A stretch of DNA of 64,000 bases from Diphasiastrum complanatum (lineage: Eukaryota > Streptophyta > Lycopodiopsida > Lycopodiales > Lycopodiaceae). Within the stretch, counting starts at the first letter, position 1, and every line of letters begins with the position of its first letter. Positions 33,305 to 43,081 of the stretch are shown piece by piece. The position numbers were made by a program, and so were the translations under genes. Under the pieces are notes generated by a model, which was not told the DNA's origin, ran no database searches, and saw only the letters and a list, made by a program, of their open reading frames with translations. The DNA lies in NCBI GenBank assembly GCA_029204225.1, contig CM055092.1, forward strand, positions 69,527,252-69,591,251. The letters are read 5' to 3'.

Positions 33305-33312
33305 CTATTTAT
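33305..33312 (-). promoter_or_regulatory. TATA-like box of accessory gene copy 2
   Basis: ATAAATAG on the minus strand, about 175 bp before the shared ATG, at the position conserved with copies 1 and 3. Confidence 0.5.
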
Positions 33313-33784
33313 CCCCACAGCCTGATCGGCCATGTGGATCCCCATCATCCCTCCATGTGCCTCCGTACCCGCCCCCATGTGATGCTCCCCCCTGTGTTGG
33401 TCTCCCATTGGGCCCATGGTCTGCTCACCCACAATGCCCATGTGCCTCTGTACTTGCCCCCATGTGATGCTACCCCCCCTGTGTTGGTCTCCCATTGGCC
33501 CCTCGGTCTGCTCACTCGCAGTGCCCATGTGCCATTGCAACGGTCCCCTGCATCATGTACTGTACCCTCTTTTTTTACACCCAGAACCCCCTCTTTTTAC
33601 TTTTTTTTGTCCTTTTTTGGTAGTTAATATGCAAAAAAAAATTACTAAAAATATATTAAAAAATAAAAAAAAATATTAAAAATGGTACCGCCCTGGTACC
33701 GCGGATCCCAGAGCGGTACCGTACCGGCAGGTACCACTGATATGGTACCGGCGGTACCATACCAGCGGTACCAGAGGGCTACTA

Positions 33785-33786
<2 letters not shown>

Positions 33787-33844
<58 letters not shown>
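33787..33844. repeat. (TA)n microsatellite between C2 and B
   Basis: A 58-bp AT run joining a family-2 end (CTACTATG) to a family-1 end (TAGGAAGCGG). Confidence 0.95.
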
Positions 33845-33847
<3 letters not shown>

Positions 33848-34100
33848 GAAGCGGGTGGCGGACGCGGACGCGGATGGGCGTCCGTTTTTTTGCAACAAAA
33901 AAAAAAATTCAAAAAAAAAAAAAAAACAGGCACCTGCCTACACTGTCCCCCATCCCAAAAGCAAAATAAAAGCAATTTATGGCCCCTAATTATCCCCCAG
34001 AATTAATTATCAGAGGGTGTCTGACAACCACCTGCCCCCTCCTGTTAAAAAATAGGAAAACGATACCAAAAAAATTTGCAACAGACCTAACCACTGGGCC
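33845..34100 (-). repeat. B 3' terminal block and A/T-rich inner flank
   Basis: GGTGGCGGACGCGGACGCGG words, then poly(A) and ordinary sequence. The subterminal array is shorter here than at the 5' end. Confidence 0.6.
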
Positions 34101-34184
34101 ATGCCTCTCATAACTGAGATATTACTAAACAACCATGGCTAATGAGCAGTGACAAGCTAGAGACTACTGTGACAAGCTATAGAC

Positions 34185-34990
34185 TATTGTGAATCGGGAT
34201 CACGAACCTGTGGACTATGTTCCTGGACCATTGATGCATTCTACAAAGTACTCTGTCTTATATGTTGTGATCGGTTTCCCTTCGGATGAACTTCAACAGC
34301 CTACTAATCACTTATGCAAAATTGTTTCATTCACTGCAGGCCGTCCGTCCGTCCGTTCCTCGTCCTGTCTGCTCCTACAGGTTCCTGGCGAGGTCGTCGG
34401 TTGGCCGAAACGGACGACACCCGAAATGAAGCCAGTTTGGAGAAACTGGGCCGTCGGACAGAGACCGGCAAAACTGGTCAATTTCACATGACCTAATTGC
34501 GTTTCTGTCCCGTCGAACGGCCATTTTGACTTAACGACACCCGAATCGAGCCAGGCTCGATCCTTTGAGATCGTATCGGGATCACGAACCGTTGGACTGT
34601 ATTCCCAGACCCTTCTGTCAATTCCGAATGTTTTTAGGTCCCATCCCGGCAAAAGTGTCAATTTTGACCCTGAACTTCGGAAGGACGTACTGGGCCTGTC
34701 GTCCGTCCGGTCCTCGTCCCGTCTGCTCCCACAAGTTCCTATCGAGGTTGTCCACTGGCCGAAACGGACGACACCTGAAACGGATCCCATTTGGAGAAAA
34801 GGGACCGTCGGACAGATAGCTGTAAAACTAATCCATTTCGACTGACCTAATTGCATTTCTAGCCCGTCAAACGACCATTTTAGAAAGGACGATGCCCGAA
34901 TCGAGCCAGACTCGGTCCCTTGGGTACGTACCCGCTCCACGAACCAATGGACTGTATTCTTGGACCATTAATACGTTCTACGCAGGTTTA
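34185..34990. repeat. Tandem repeat inside B, about 354-380 bp period
   Basis: Two diverged copies of a unit containing GGCCGAAACGGACGACACC (34403 and 34757), TGACCTAATTGC and CCCGAATCGAGCCAG, plus a third partial copy of the edge (GGGATCACGAACC at 34196 and 34577; CACGAACCAATGGACTG at 34936). It is noncoding and lies between the transposase stop and the 3' terminus. Confidence 0.75.
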
Positions 34991-35282
34991 AGTGTATGCT
35001 ACACAAGTGCAACTTTGATGTTGAATCTGCACATACCTGTGGTGCAATGCCTACGACACAATGAGGACGTGGGTGGGGTTGTTGATGTTTATGGATGTGG
35101 TTATGATGATTCTGCTTGTGGCTTGTTTTGATGGTTATGGCTGTGGGGTTGTGGGTTTAGGATGATTTGTTAGGGTTTAGGGTGTTATATTAATTGTGCC
35201 ATTTGTTGGGGTGTCGGGTTTAGCACGTTATGCTAAATGGTTGAACATGATGCATATGTTATGCATGAGATGCCGATGTGCT

Positions 35283-35283
<1 letters not shown>
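34991..35283. other. B 3' noncoding region
   Basis: No gene seen. TTAGGGTTTAGGG-like words occur near 35170, and the stretch is related to 12340-12465 of copy A in reverse orientation. Confidence 0.5.

Positions 35284-35371
<88 letters not shown>
35284..35371. repeat. (CT)n microsatellite at the 3' side of B
   Basis: An 88-bp pure CT run. Copy A has the equivalent as a 20-bp GA tract at 12307-12326, so the tract is an old part of the family that has changed length. Confidence 0.95.
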
Positions 35372-35373
<2 letters not shown>

Positions 35374-35533
35374 TTGCACGGAGCAAACCATTTCTGACTA
35401 ACCATTCAAATTTCATAGAGCTAACCATTTGTAAGCAACCACGATAAATTAGCCATGACACCAATAGACTGTAAAAAAATATATACATCTCATCTGATGC
35501 CACTGTACATGATGCTAAAATGTGTACCAGTAT

Positions 35534-38521
35534 CTACAAGTCCGTGCTAAAAAAATCATCCCTCTGCGTGCCAGATGCATCTGCAGGGGTGTCAAATACA
35601 AAGACTGGCTGGGAGTCTGGAGGCATCTGGGATTCCTCTAAGTCTGGGCCAACGCCTGCCAAGAGACGACTAGAAAAATCATCAGTGCGTCCCCTCTTGG
35701 CTGGCCTGCCTCTGGGTTTGTCGGAAGGAACCCTCTGTGGTACACTCCTGCCTGGGGGTCTCCCTCTGCCACGAGGGGGTCTCTGGGAAGAACTGCCTGC
35801 CTGTGATGCTCTGAGTCGTCTCTGCGCTATCTGTCTCTGGGCAACAGCCTCTGTCTCCCTCGCAAACTATGACCAGCCATCGTCGGAAAGGGGGCGTGAT
35901 GCGGGAGTATTGAGTGGGGCACGTGGACCATCCCCTGCAAGGTCGATCGTCTCGTCTGAATCATATGTGGGCTCATCATCAGAGGACGGCAATGGAACGT
36001 CAGCAGGGAGGGGGGTGGGCTCATCGGCATCGGCATCATCCTCGGGATCACCCCGCAGAGCACGCCGAGTGGCATCGTCTGGATCAACCTCTGGCTCTGG
36101 CTCATGATCTGCCGCTGCAACCAGGCACTCATCAGGATTGACCTGCACAAGTCAATCATTCGTGAGAATAGCCGAAGCAACCATGAGGGCATTAAACTGA
36201 ATGTCTCAACCCAATACGAAATGTAGTATCTTGAACAAAATTGGTAGTTGCATCATCTTGAATTTTAAAGAGCACTTCTTGAGAAGGATCTTCAACATAC
36301 TTTACGTTCACAAATCTACACTCTTCTTTAGAATGTCCAGATATACCGCACTACGTACACCATAGTCCTGAGTTCAAAGAAGAAGCTTTCGGTCTCTTGT
36401 CTGCAACTTCTAAAGCAACGAAATATACCTGCAGCAGTAGGGCGCGTGCGCCTCCTGCCCTCATGCTCTCCGTGATGCGTCGAACCACTCTGGTGTTGGT
36501 GTTGCAGTACACCAGGTCATTGCACCGCTCTGTCGTCAGACGGTTCCGCCTGTTCGTGTGAACAAGGCTAAATGCTACCAGTTCCGCTCGCACACGCAAG
36601 CAGATCAGTCCTGCATTAATTGGCAACAACTTGAGTGAGTACCGACCTTGTAGAGAAAATGCGAAAACTGGTTGGATGAATGAGATCAGACAACATACCT
36701 GTGAAAGGACTCGGAGCGCGAGCGTCCTCAGGTCTGGCTGTCCGGCGCCGTAGCTCTCCCACCATGATACAGGCAAGAGCCTGTTCTCTCGGACACGTGC
36801 AAGGTCCTCGCCGAACAGCCCCAGAGAGTGCCTGCAGTTGAGCAACGATATGCTTGAGTACACTTGAGCCCGCGCAGGAGGAGGCTGATGTGTCCGCACG
36901 CAGCTCTGCATCGTCGTACTGCCTCTCGCTCTGAAACAGCGGATGCAGTATGTGGGCCACACTGTGAATGGGCCGGTGAAACTTATCCCATCGCCGCTGC
37001 CACAAGCGCCTAATAGGCTCCAACCTGTGGACCAAACCACGTGGAGGCAACAGTTACATACCATCGTGTTGCGGCAGCAAGACGAAACAGAGTGCGAAAT
37101 GGAAGTAAGGATGGTGAGACGGAAAAAAGTTATACCTGGCAGGGTGCAGCTCAAAACGCTAGAGAGACTCGCCTATGCGGTCCATGAACTCGTAAATGAG
37201 GCCCATCGTGCACCCCTCACGATCAACGAGTCTCAGAACAAAGTAGATGGGGCGCATTACGTCCATGAGCTGCTGCATATCCACCCAGAAAGGCTCCGTG
37301 AAGAGGATCTCATGGAAGGCCAAGCCCTCTGGGGTCGTGGACAGGTCCATGGCAGTGAACTCTGCCGAAGTGGCCATATGCCGCAATTCACCCTTGAGCT
37401 TGTGTAGCCGCTCAAGCATGATGAACTGGTAGGCGAAGCAGGTGCGAGCGGGCTTCTTCAAGTCGAGCCTGCATTGACAAACGGAATGAGAGGCACACAT
37501 GAAACGAGCAAAAAAAAAGAGCATCACCTCCTCTATCGCCGCGCGAATGATGCCATAAATGTACTCGGCCGAATGCACTCTCCCTGCCTCGGAGGCGTCG
37601 ATGCTGCGCAAGAACATGGAACCGTAACAACTGGAAACAATCACGTTGATGAGTGGACGTCTGCGACGAGCAGTCCACCCATCAGCCATGATGGAACAGC
37701 CGTATCTATCCCAAGCCTCGTGCAGTGCGGCTAGTCTCTCTCTCACTGATGCAACCCGGTCCTGGAGCAAAGGGCCTCGTAGTGCGTCGGCTGTGGGTGG
37801 TGTGTAGCCGGGCCCGCAGACTGCAACTTTCGAGATAGCCTCTCGAAAGATGCGGGATGATGCCATGATAAAGGGGAGGTTCAGGTCATAGAACATCTGT
37901 GCTATGGTCCTCTTTGTGCTGCCCCTCTCTGAAAGATCCCGGCATGGACATCTGTCTGGTGCCCCGGGATGTGGATGGCTGGGAGGATGCGGATGGACGA
38001 TGTGGATGTGGAGGTGGTGGCATAGGTGCAGGTGCGAAAGCGGAGGGTGTGGACGGGCCGTGCAGATCTGACGGTGATGGCAAAGGCGTAGGTGCAGCAG
38101 TGGAGGCCGTCGATGCATGGGGAGTATTGGCGGAGGTGGAGGCGGAGGCGGTGGCGGGGGCGGGGGCGGGGGCGGATGCAGCGGCGGTGGCGGGTGCAGA
38201 TGCGACGGTGGGGGCGGTGGGTGTACCAGTGGCAGGGGCGGTGGCAGTGGGTGCACCAGTAGAAATAGAGTCCGCGGCATCTGTGGACGGCTCGTCAGGC
38301 TCAGCAGCTGTCTTAGAATATGTCTCGATAATGCGAGCCCTCTCCGCAGCGGGGATGACCATACAAATGTTGATCCCGTAGCGTCCCCCCGTGGGTCGGA
38401 CTCGCAACCCCCCAGATGTGCTCGAACCCGAGAGGCGTTCCCTGTGAACTGCTTTCAACAAAAAGGGCAACGCCACTTTTTGTCGGGCATCACCTCCACC
38501 TCATCCCAAATGGGACGAGCA

Positions 38522-38526
<5 letters not shown>
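35534..38526 (-). pseudogene. Family-1 BED-DUF659-hAT transposase, copy B (broken)
   Basis: The start ATG (38526) directly follows a GA tract. The BED finger reads WDEVEVMPDKKWRCPFC, then has a stop where copy A has CGA, then KQFTGNASRVRAHLGG. A frameshift in a G-run leads to GGRYGINICMVIPAAERAR. A Pro/Ala/Ser linker follows, then DUF659 (MFYDLNLPFIMASSRIF, GCSIMADGWTARRRRPLIN, YGSMFLRSIDASEAGRV). About 130 bp around VVTDNA are missing after IIRAAIEEV. Later exons give AMDLSTTPEGLAFHEILF, RRLWQRRWDKFHRPIHSV, the dimerisation block WWESYGAGQPDLRTLALRVLSQ, and CVCERNW followed by a small insertion. The acidic tail has two AT-hook-like motifs and a stop at 35534. A short unrelated gypsy-like stretch (36230-36400) interrupts the last intron. 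Confidence 0.85.
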
Positions 38527-38561
<35 letters not shown>

Positions 38562-38809
38562 GCGCGCACACACACACAAAAGCACGGAAATCCAAGCTCT
38601 CTCTCCCACCCTAAACCCTAAACCCCAAACCCAAGCACCCTTAAACCTAAATCCTAAACTCACACACACACAAATCCTCTCTCTCCGTCCCTCACACTCT
38701 CTGTCTCTTCCTCTCTCTCTCTCACACACAGATCACCACACACACACAACTGTATGCACACAAATCAACAACAGAAAAGTCACACACACAATTTTCACAC
38801 ACACACACA

Positions 38810-38901
<92 letters not shown>

Positions 38902-38955
38902 CCCTCACTATCTCGGGTTCTGCGGACTGTCCCCAGGCCCTCGTGGTTTTGTTTT
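38527..38955 (-). promoter_or_regulatory. GA/GT-rich leader of family-1 transposase copy B
   Basis: CT tracts (38527-38560 and 38812-38898 as written on the plus strand) flank CA-rich segments and a CCCTAAACCCTAAACCCC stretch of plant telomere type. The order of words equals that of 2471-2867 plus 9268-9320, which shows that the leader of copy A was continuous before R1 inserted. Confidence 0.6.
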
Positions 38956-39106
38956 TTTTTTTTAAAAACGCGTCCGAGGCCCGGACGCGTCCGCGTCCAA
39001 ACGCGTCCAGCCTTAAAAAAAATTATTAAAAAAACAGGACGCGTCCAACCCCACGTCCGGGCGTCGGACGCGGACACGGGCACTTCAACCCGGACCCTCA
39101 TGTCTG
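38956..39106 (-). repeat. B 5' terminal block (GGACGCG arrays)
   Basis: Repeated CGCGTCCG/GGACGCG words around a poly(T)/poly(A) core, ending CCCTCATGTCTG at (TA)n. Confidence 0.75.
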
Positions 39107-39111
39107 ATATA

Positions 39112-39177
<66 letters not shown>
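39107..39177. repeat. (TA)n microsatellite right of B
   Basis: A 71-bp AT run with one C near the left edge. It joins the 5' end of B to a family-2 mini-element. Confidence 0.95.
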
Positions 39178-39180
<3 letters not shown>

Positions 39181-39363
39181 GTACCGCCGATACGGTACCA
39201 CCCTGGGATCCGCGGTACCAGGGCGGAACCATAATATTTAAAAAAAAAAAAATTCTAATGTTATTTTCTCAAAAAAAAAAAAAAAAATTTGGTACCGCCG
39301 ACCGATATGGTACCGCTGTACCATATATGGTCCCGAGGTACCAGGATCCGCCAGGGGGTACCA
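39178..39363. mobile_element. Family-2 mini-element (about 185 bp)
   Basis: GGTACC-type words at both ends (GTGGTACCGCCGATACGG on the left; GTCCCGAGGTACCAGG and GGGGGTACC on the right) and an A/T-rich core with no gene. It lies between TA tracts. It is a MITE-like deletion derivative of the family that includes D. Confidence 0.75.
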
Positions 39364-39372
39364 ATATATATA

Positions 39373-39663
39373 AGGAAGCGAATGTCGGACGCGCCAGGGG
39401 CGTCAGTGTCCGGACGCGTCCGATTTTTTTTTTTAAAATTTAAAAAAAAAATTGCGTGCGTTTGGAAACCCGGACGTCCGGAGGCGTCCGACCCCCAGAC
39501 GCATCTGTTTTTTCTTTTTTTTCTTTTCTAAATTTAAAAATAAAATAGACGCGTCCAACCCCGCGTCCGGGGGTCGGACGCATCCGAGTCCGGACGCCAG
39601 ACGCGGACGCGGACGTGGACGTGGACGTGGACGGGGGCAACACGGCCCAGACCCTCATGTCTG
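39373..39663 (-). mobile_element. Family-1 mini-element M1 (291 bp)
   Basis: Minus orientation: it starts (right) CAGACATGAGGGTCTGGGCC and ends (left) with the complement of CGCTTCCT at TATATA. GGACGCG arrays surround poly(A)/poly(T). No coding capacity. Confidence 0.8.
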
Positions 39664-39674
39664 ATATATATATA

Positions 39675-39990
39675 AGGGATGAGGGTCCGGGCCGGATTGC
39701 CCACGTCCGCGCCCGCGTCCGCGTCCGCGTCCGGCATCCGGACGCATCCGACCCCCGGACGCGGGGTCGGCGCGTCCAATTTTTTAATTTTTTTTTAAAT
39801 GGAGAAACCCTAAAAAAAATTAAAAAATTAAAAAATTAAAAAAAGAACATGTTCGCAACACAGGAATGCATCCGTGGCTTCAAATTTTTTTTTAAATTTA
39901 TTTTAGTCAAAAAAAAATTTAAAAATTTAAAAAAAAAAAAAACCGAACGCGTCCTGGACGCGAACGCGCGTTCGGGTCTTGCTTCCTTAG
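39675..39990 (+). mobile_element. Family-1 mini-element M2 (316 bp)
   Basis: It begins AGGGATGAGGGTCCGGGCC and ends TTGCTTCCTTAG; TA tracts on both sides. GGACGCG arrays and A/T core. Confidence 0.8.
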
Positions 39991-40018
39991 ATATATATAT
40001 ATAATAATAATAATATAT

Positions 40019-40329
40019 AGGGATGAGGGTCCGGGCCGGATTGCTCGCGTCCGCGTCCGGCGTCCGGACCCGGACGCGTCCGACCCCCGGACGTAGGGTC
40101 GGACGCGTCCAATTTTTTTTTTCTTTTTTTAATAAAAAACCCTAAAAAAATTAAAGAAAATTAAAAAAGGACGCACGGACGCATCCGTGGCTTCAAAAAA
40201 AAAATCAATTTATTTTAGTCTAAAAAAAATTTCAATTTCTTTTTAAAAAAAAGAAAACCGAACGCGTCCCGGACGCGGACGCCAACGCGCATCCGAACGC
40301 ACGTTCGCGTTTGGATCCCGCTTTCTTAG
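40019..40329 (+). mobile_element. Family-1 mini-element M3 (311 bp)
   Basis: It begins AGGGATGAGGGTCCGGGCC and ends CCGCTTTCTTAG. Strong overall similarity to M2, including the CCCTAAAAAAAATTAAA-like core. The TA tract on the left is interrupted (TAATAATAATA). Confidence 0.8.
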
Positions 40330-40351
40330 ATATATATATATATATATATAT

Positions 40352-40532
40352 CAGACATGAGGGTCCGGGCCATTTTGCCCGCGTCCCGGTGTCTGGGTGT
40401 CCGGACGCCCCCGAACGCACGCGTCCGATTTTTTTTTAATTTTTATTTTAAAATTTTAAAAAAAAAATTAAAAAAATCGGACGCGTCTTGACGCGGACGC
40501 ACCCCTGCCGCGTCTACCGTCCGCTTCCTTAG
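40352..40532 (+). mobile_element. Family-1 mini-element M4 (181 bp)
   Basis: It begins CAGACATGAGGGTCCGGGCC and ends GTCCGCTTCCTTAG; TA tracts on both sides. The shortest of the five. Confidence 0.8.
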
Positions 40533-40546
40533 ATATATATATATAT

Positions 40547-40791
40547 CAAACATGAGGGTTCGGGCCGTTTTGACCGTGTCCGGCGTCCGGACCCGGACGC
40601 ATCTGACCCCCAAACGAAAGGTCAGTCGCATCTATTTTTTTTTCTTTTTTGAAAAAAAAAAACACATGCGTCCAGGGGTCCGTACACAAATTTTTTTTAT
40701 TTTTTTTAAAAAAATTTAAAAATTATAAAAAAAAAAATCGGAGACGCGGACGCACCTTTGTCATGTTCGCGTCCGCCATCCGCTTCCTTAG
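40547..40791 (+). mobile_element. Family-1 mini-element M5 (245 bp)
   Basis: It begins CAAACATGAGGGTTCGGGCC and ends CATCCGCTTCCTTAG; TA tracts on both sides. Element D follows after a 16-bp TA tract. Confidence 0.8.
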
Positions 40792-40807
40792 ATATATATA
40801 TATATAT

Positions 40808-40886
40808 CATAGTACCCCGTGGTACCGCTGGTATAATACCGCCAGTACGGTACCGCCCTCAGACCCGCGGTACCAGGGCGGTACCA

Positions 40887-40933
<47 letters not shown>

Positions 40934-40984
40934 AATAATTTTTTTTTGCATAGTATCCACCAAAAAAGGACAAAAAAAAGTAAA
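40808..40984 (+). repeat. D accessory-side terminus: GGTACC array and (TA)n
   Basis: GGTACC, GGTACCGC and CCGCGGTACC words in 40808-40890, then a TA tract (40895-40930) and poly(T)/poly(A). The palindromic hexamer is a candidate transposase binding site, by analogy with subterminal repeats of other plant DNA transposons. Confidence 0.7.
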
Positions 40985-41541
40985 AAAAAGGGGTTCTGGG
41001 TGTAAAAAAAGAGGGTACAGTACACGATGCAGGGGACTAGTGCAGTGGCACATGGGCACTGCGGGTGAGCAGACCGAGAGGCCAATGGGAGACCAACACA
41101 AGAGGGGTAGCATCACATGGGGGCAAGTACAGAGGCACATGGGCACTATGGGTGAGCAGACCATGGGGCCAATGGGAGACCAACACAGGGGGGGAGCATC
41201 ACATGGGGGCAGGTACAAAGGCACATGGGACAAATCCGGACAGGTACACCTTCACATGGGCACTGTGGGGGAGCAGACCACGGACCCAATCGGAGTGCAG
41301 CATGTGGTACAGGTACATGGAGCAGGTACATTAGCACATCACAATTAATGGGGACAGGTACAAGGGCACATGGAGGAATCATCAACAACTGCACATGGGG
41401 GAACAGGTTGTGGGGTTAAATAGACACTCGCGAGGCTGTGAGAGCTAGTGAGAGGCTGTGAGAGAGAGGCTGTGAGAGGCATTGTGAGAGTTATTGTGAG
41501 AGGCATTGTGAGAGCCAGTTCGAGAAACAAGGTGTCGTGAG
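40985..41541 (+). promoter_or_regulatory. Upstream region of accessory gene copy 3
   Basis: It contains an imperfect tandem repeat with a period of about 87 bp (CACATGGGCACT at 41049 and 41136; partial unit at 41221), a TATA-like box TTAAATAG (41416-41423), and, between the box and the ATG, six or more short repeats of GAGGCTGTGAGAG type. All three elements recur in copies 1 and 2. The ATG is 119 bp after the box. Confidence 0.6.
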
Positions 41542-41907
41542 ATGGCCGAGCGCATACCACCAAGGCCTGAGGGCGAAGCCAGGAGGAAGCTCGAGGAAGA
41601 TGTCCGAAGGCACAACGAAAGGCATCGAAAGCAAGAGGCAGACATTGCAGAGATGCTGCGACAAACACGAGATAGACACCCAGAGCTGCAAATCCCCGCC
41701 CCCGCTGTGGCCCCTGCTCCCGCTGTCGAGCTGGATTTGGATGAGCAGATCGGAATGAACTTCACACGACGACAGCTCATCATGGTCAGGGAAAGGGCTG
41801 CCCGCCGTCGGGCTGGCCAGGAGGCGGCTCGGGGTAACCGGGAGGCAGAGCGAGAGCGACATAACAATGCTCCTGACGAGGGCGAGGAGTCAGTGGAGGA
41901 TCCATAG
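41542..41907 (+). CDS. Accessory protein of family-2 transposon, copy 3 (in complete element)
   Basis: A 121-codon intact frame inside element D, convergent with the transposase gene. It starts MAERIPPRPEGEARRKLEED, has the charged helical region (HNERHRKQEADIAEMLRQTR), a short Pro/Ala linker, the conserved core ELDLDEQIGMNFTRRQL, an Arg/Glu-rich helix and the acidic end GEESVEDP. No transmembrane segment, signal peptide or Cys is present, so a soluble nuclear or cytoplasmic protein is likely. No known domain is recognised. By position it is the second gene of the transposon, comparable in layout, not in sequence, to accessory genes of En/Spm or VANDAL-type plant elements; that comparison is inference. 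Confidence 0.75.
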   Translation: MAERIPPRPEGEARRKLEEDVRRHNERHRKQEADIAEMLRQTRDRHPELQIPAPAVAPAPAVELDLDEQIGMNFTRRQLIMVRERAARRRAGQEAARGNREAERERHNNAPDEGEESVEDP

Positions 41908-42552
41908 GAATGTTTAGCATAGATGGGGTCTAGCCGTATGTGGCTGACTGTTGTTATGTAATGTTCATCAGTAGATGAGGCAGCATTTAATGTCTAGCAT
42001 AGTGTAAAAAACAACCCCAGCCGTATGTGGCGGGAATACGTATTGTTATTTTGATACATCTGATGAATTAATGTACGGTGTGTTTTTTGTGCAATGCGTG
42101 CCTTGTGTATTGCAATCTGATGTATGTGTTTATGAAATGTTATCAGGGGGGTTGTATTTCTGCGTTCTGCATATGCTCTCAATCTCTGTAAAGAAAACTA
42201 ATTGAAAACACGCACACACTATTTGAAGTAAAACTGCAAGTAAAACATCACAATTACAAGCTGACAAATACACATTGTGCAGTGAATAGAATACGTCCAA
42301 CACTGAATATAATATGGAAAATGGTCTGAATACAGTGTTCGACCATCTGGTCGCCAAACATGGAACATGATATGAAACTGCTAAAAATAAAACAACAGAG
42401 CCACAATCAATGCTCTGGCTCTGACTCAGACGAATGCACTGGAGACAACTCAGGGCCCCGAGCTGACTCTCGCAGTCGATATCTGTGCCTGTCTGGAGCT
42501 GGCATGGGCTGTGTATCAGAAGAGGAGGACTCGTCACTAGCATCATCCCAAT
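41908..42552. other. 3' regions of the two convergent genes in D
   Basis: It contains the 3' side of the accessory gene (TAGCCGTATGTGG twice, near 41930 and 42018) and sequence equal to the distal 3' UTR of the family-2 transposase gene (similar to 29736-30080 in C1). 42404-42552 duplicates the last coding codons of the transposase (compare 43012-43165) in direct orientation. No separate gene. Confidence 0.6.
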
Positions 42553-43081
42553 CTGCGAGAGTCAGCTCGGGGCCCTGAGTTGTCTCCAGAGCATTCGTCT
42601 GAGTCAGAGCCAGAGCATTGATTGTGGCTCTGTTGTTTTAGTTTCAGTAGTTTGTCTCTAGCAGACGCTCTACCATTGTACTCAGATGATTTTTCACATT
42701 ATATACAGTGTTTGGCCTACATTATTTGCTGCACATTGTGCGTATGTCGCTCTGTACATGTGATGCTTTATTTTATGTCGAATTCTATGTGAAGCTAGCA
42801 TTCACTTCAAACGAAATTAAATGAAAATAGCATTCACACACGCACATAGAATTCGACATAAAATAAAGCATCACATGTACAGAGCGACATACGCACAATG
42901 TGCAGCAAATAATGTAGGCCAAACACTGTATATAATGTGAAAAATCATCTGAGTACAATGGTAAACCGTCTGCTAGAGACAAACTACTGAAACTAAAACA
43001 ACAGAGCCACAATCAATGCTCTGGCTCTGACTCAGACGAATGCTCTGGAGACAACTCAGGGCCCCGAGCTGACTCTCGCAG
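42553..43081. repeat. 239-bp inverted repeat with 51-bp spacer at the end of the transposase gene
   Basis: The left arm 42553-42791 is the reverse complement of 42843-43081 with only two mismatches seen (near 42663-42666). The spacer is 42792-42842. The right arm contains the last codons of the transposase frame (stop at 43013-43015) and its 3' UTR. RNA reading through the end of the gene would include both arms. Confidence 0.92.

Larger units (their letters stand above)
32543..33786 (-). mobile_element. C2: nonautonomous family-2 element with accessory gene only
   Basis: It begins CATAGGTCCCGCGGTAC (transposase-side end, as in D at 47614 read inward) and ends with the complement of CATAGTAGCCCTCTGGTACC (accessory-side end, as in D at 40808). 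GGTACC arrays lie inside both ends. The inside joins the first ~190 bp of the transposase-side sequence directly to the accessory ORF, so the whole transposase gene is deleted. It is a 1.24-kb deletion derivative of a D-like element, bounded by (TA)n on both sides. Confidence 0.85.
33845..39106 (-). mobile_element. B: family-1 hAT-like element with both termini
   Basis: A 5.26-kb element on the minus strand. Its 5' end (right) reads CAGACATGAGGGTCCGGG inward; its 3' end (left) reads out as CCGCTTCCTA. Both ends are the same as those of the five mini-elements at 39.4-40.8 kb, and both abut (TA)n. Inside are GGACGCG subterminal arrays, a GA/GT leader, the transposase gene, a CT tract and a 3' region with a tandem satellite. 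The microsatellite context hides any 8-bp duplication. Confidence 0.82.

Noticed and set aside
34308-34940. 210-codon minus-strand frame in the satellite of element B
   Set aside because: It follows the tandem repeat and repeats its own wording (FDGLEMQLGQ and FDGTETQLGH); no known domain.
38117-38614. 165-codon Gly-rich frame antisense to copy B transposase
   Set aside because: Antisense of the Pro/Ala linker followed by the CT tract.
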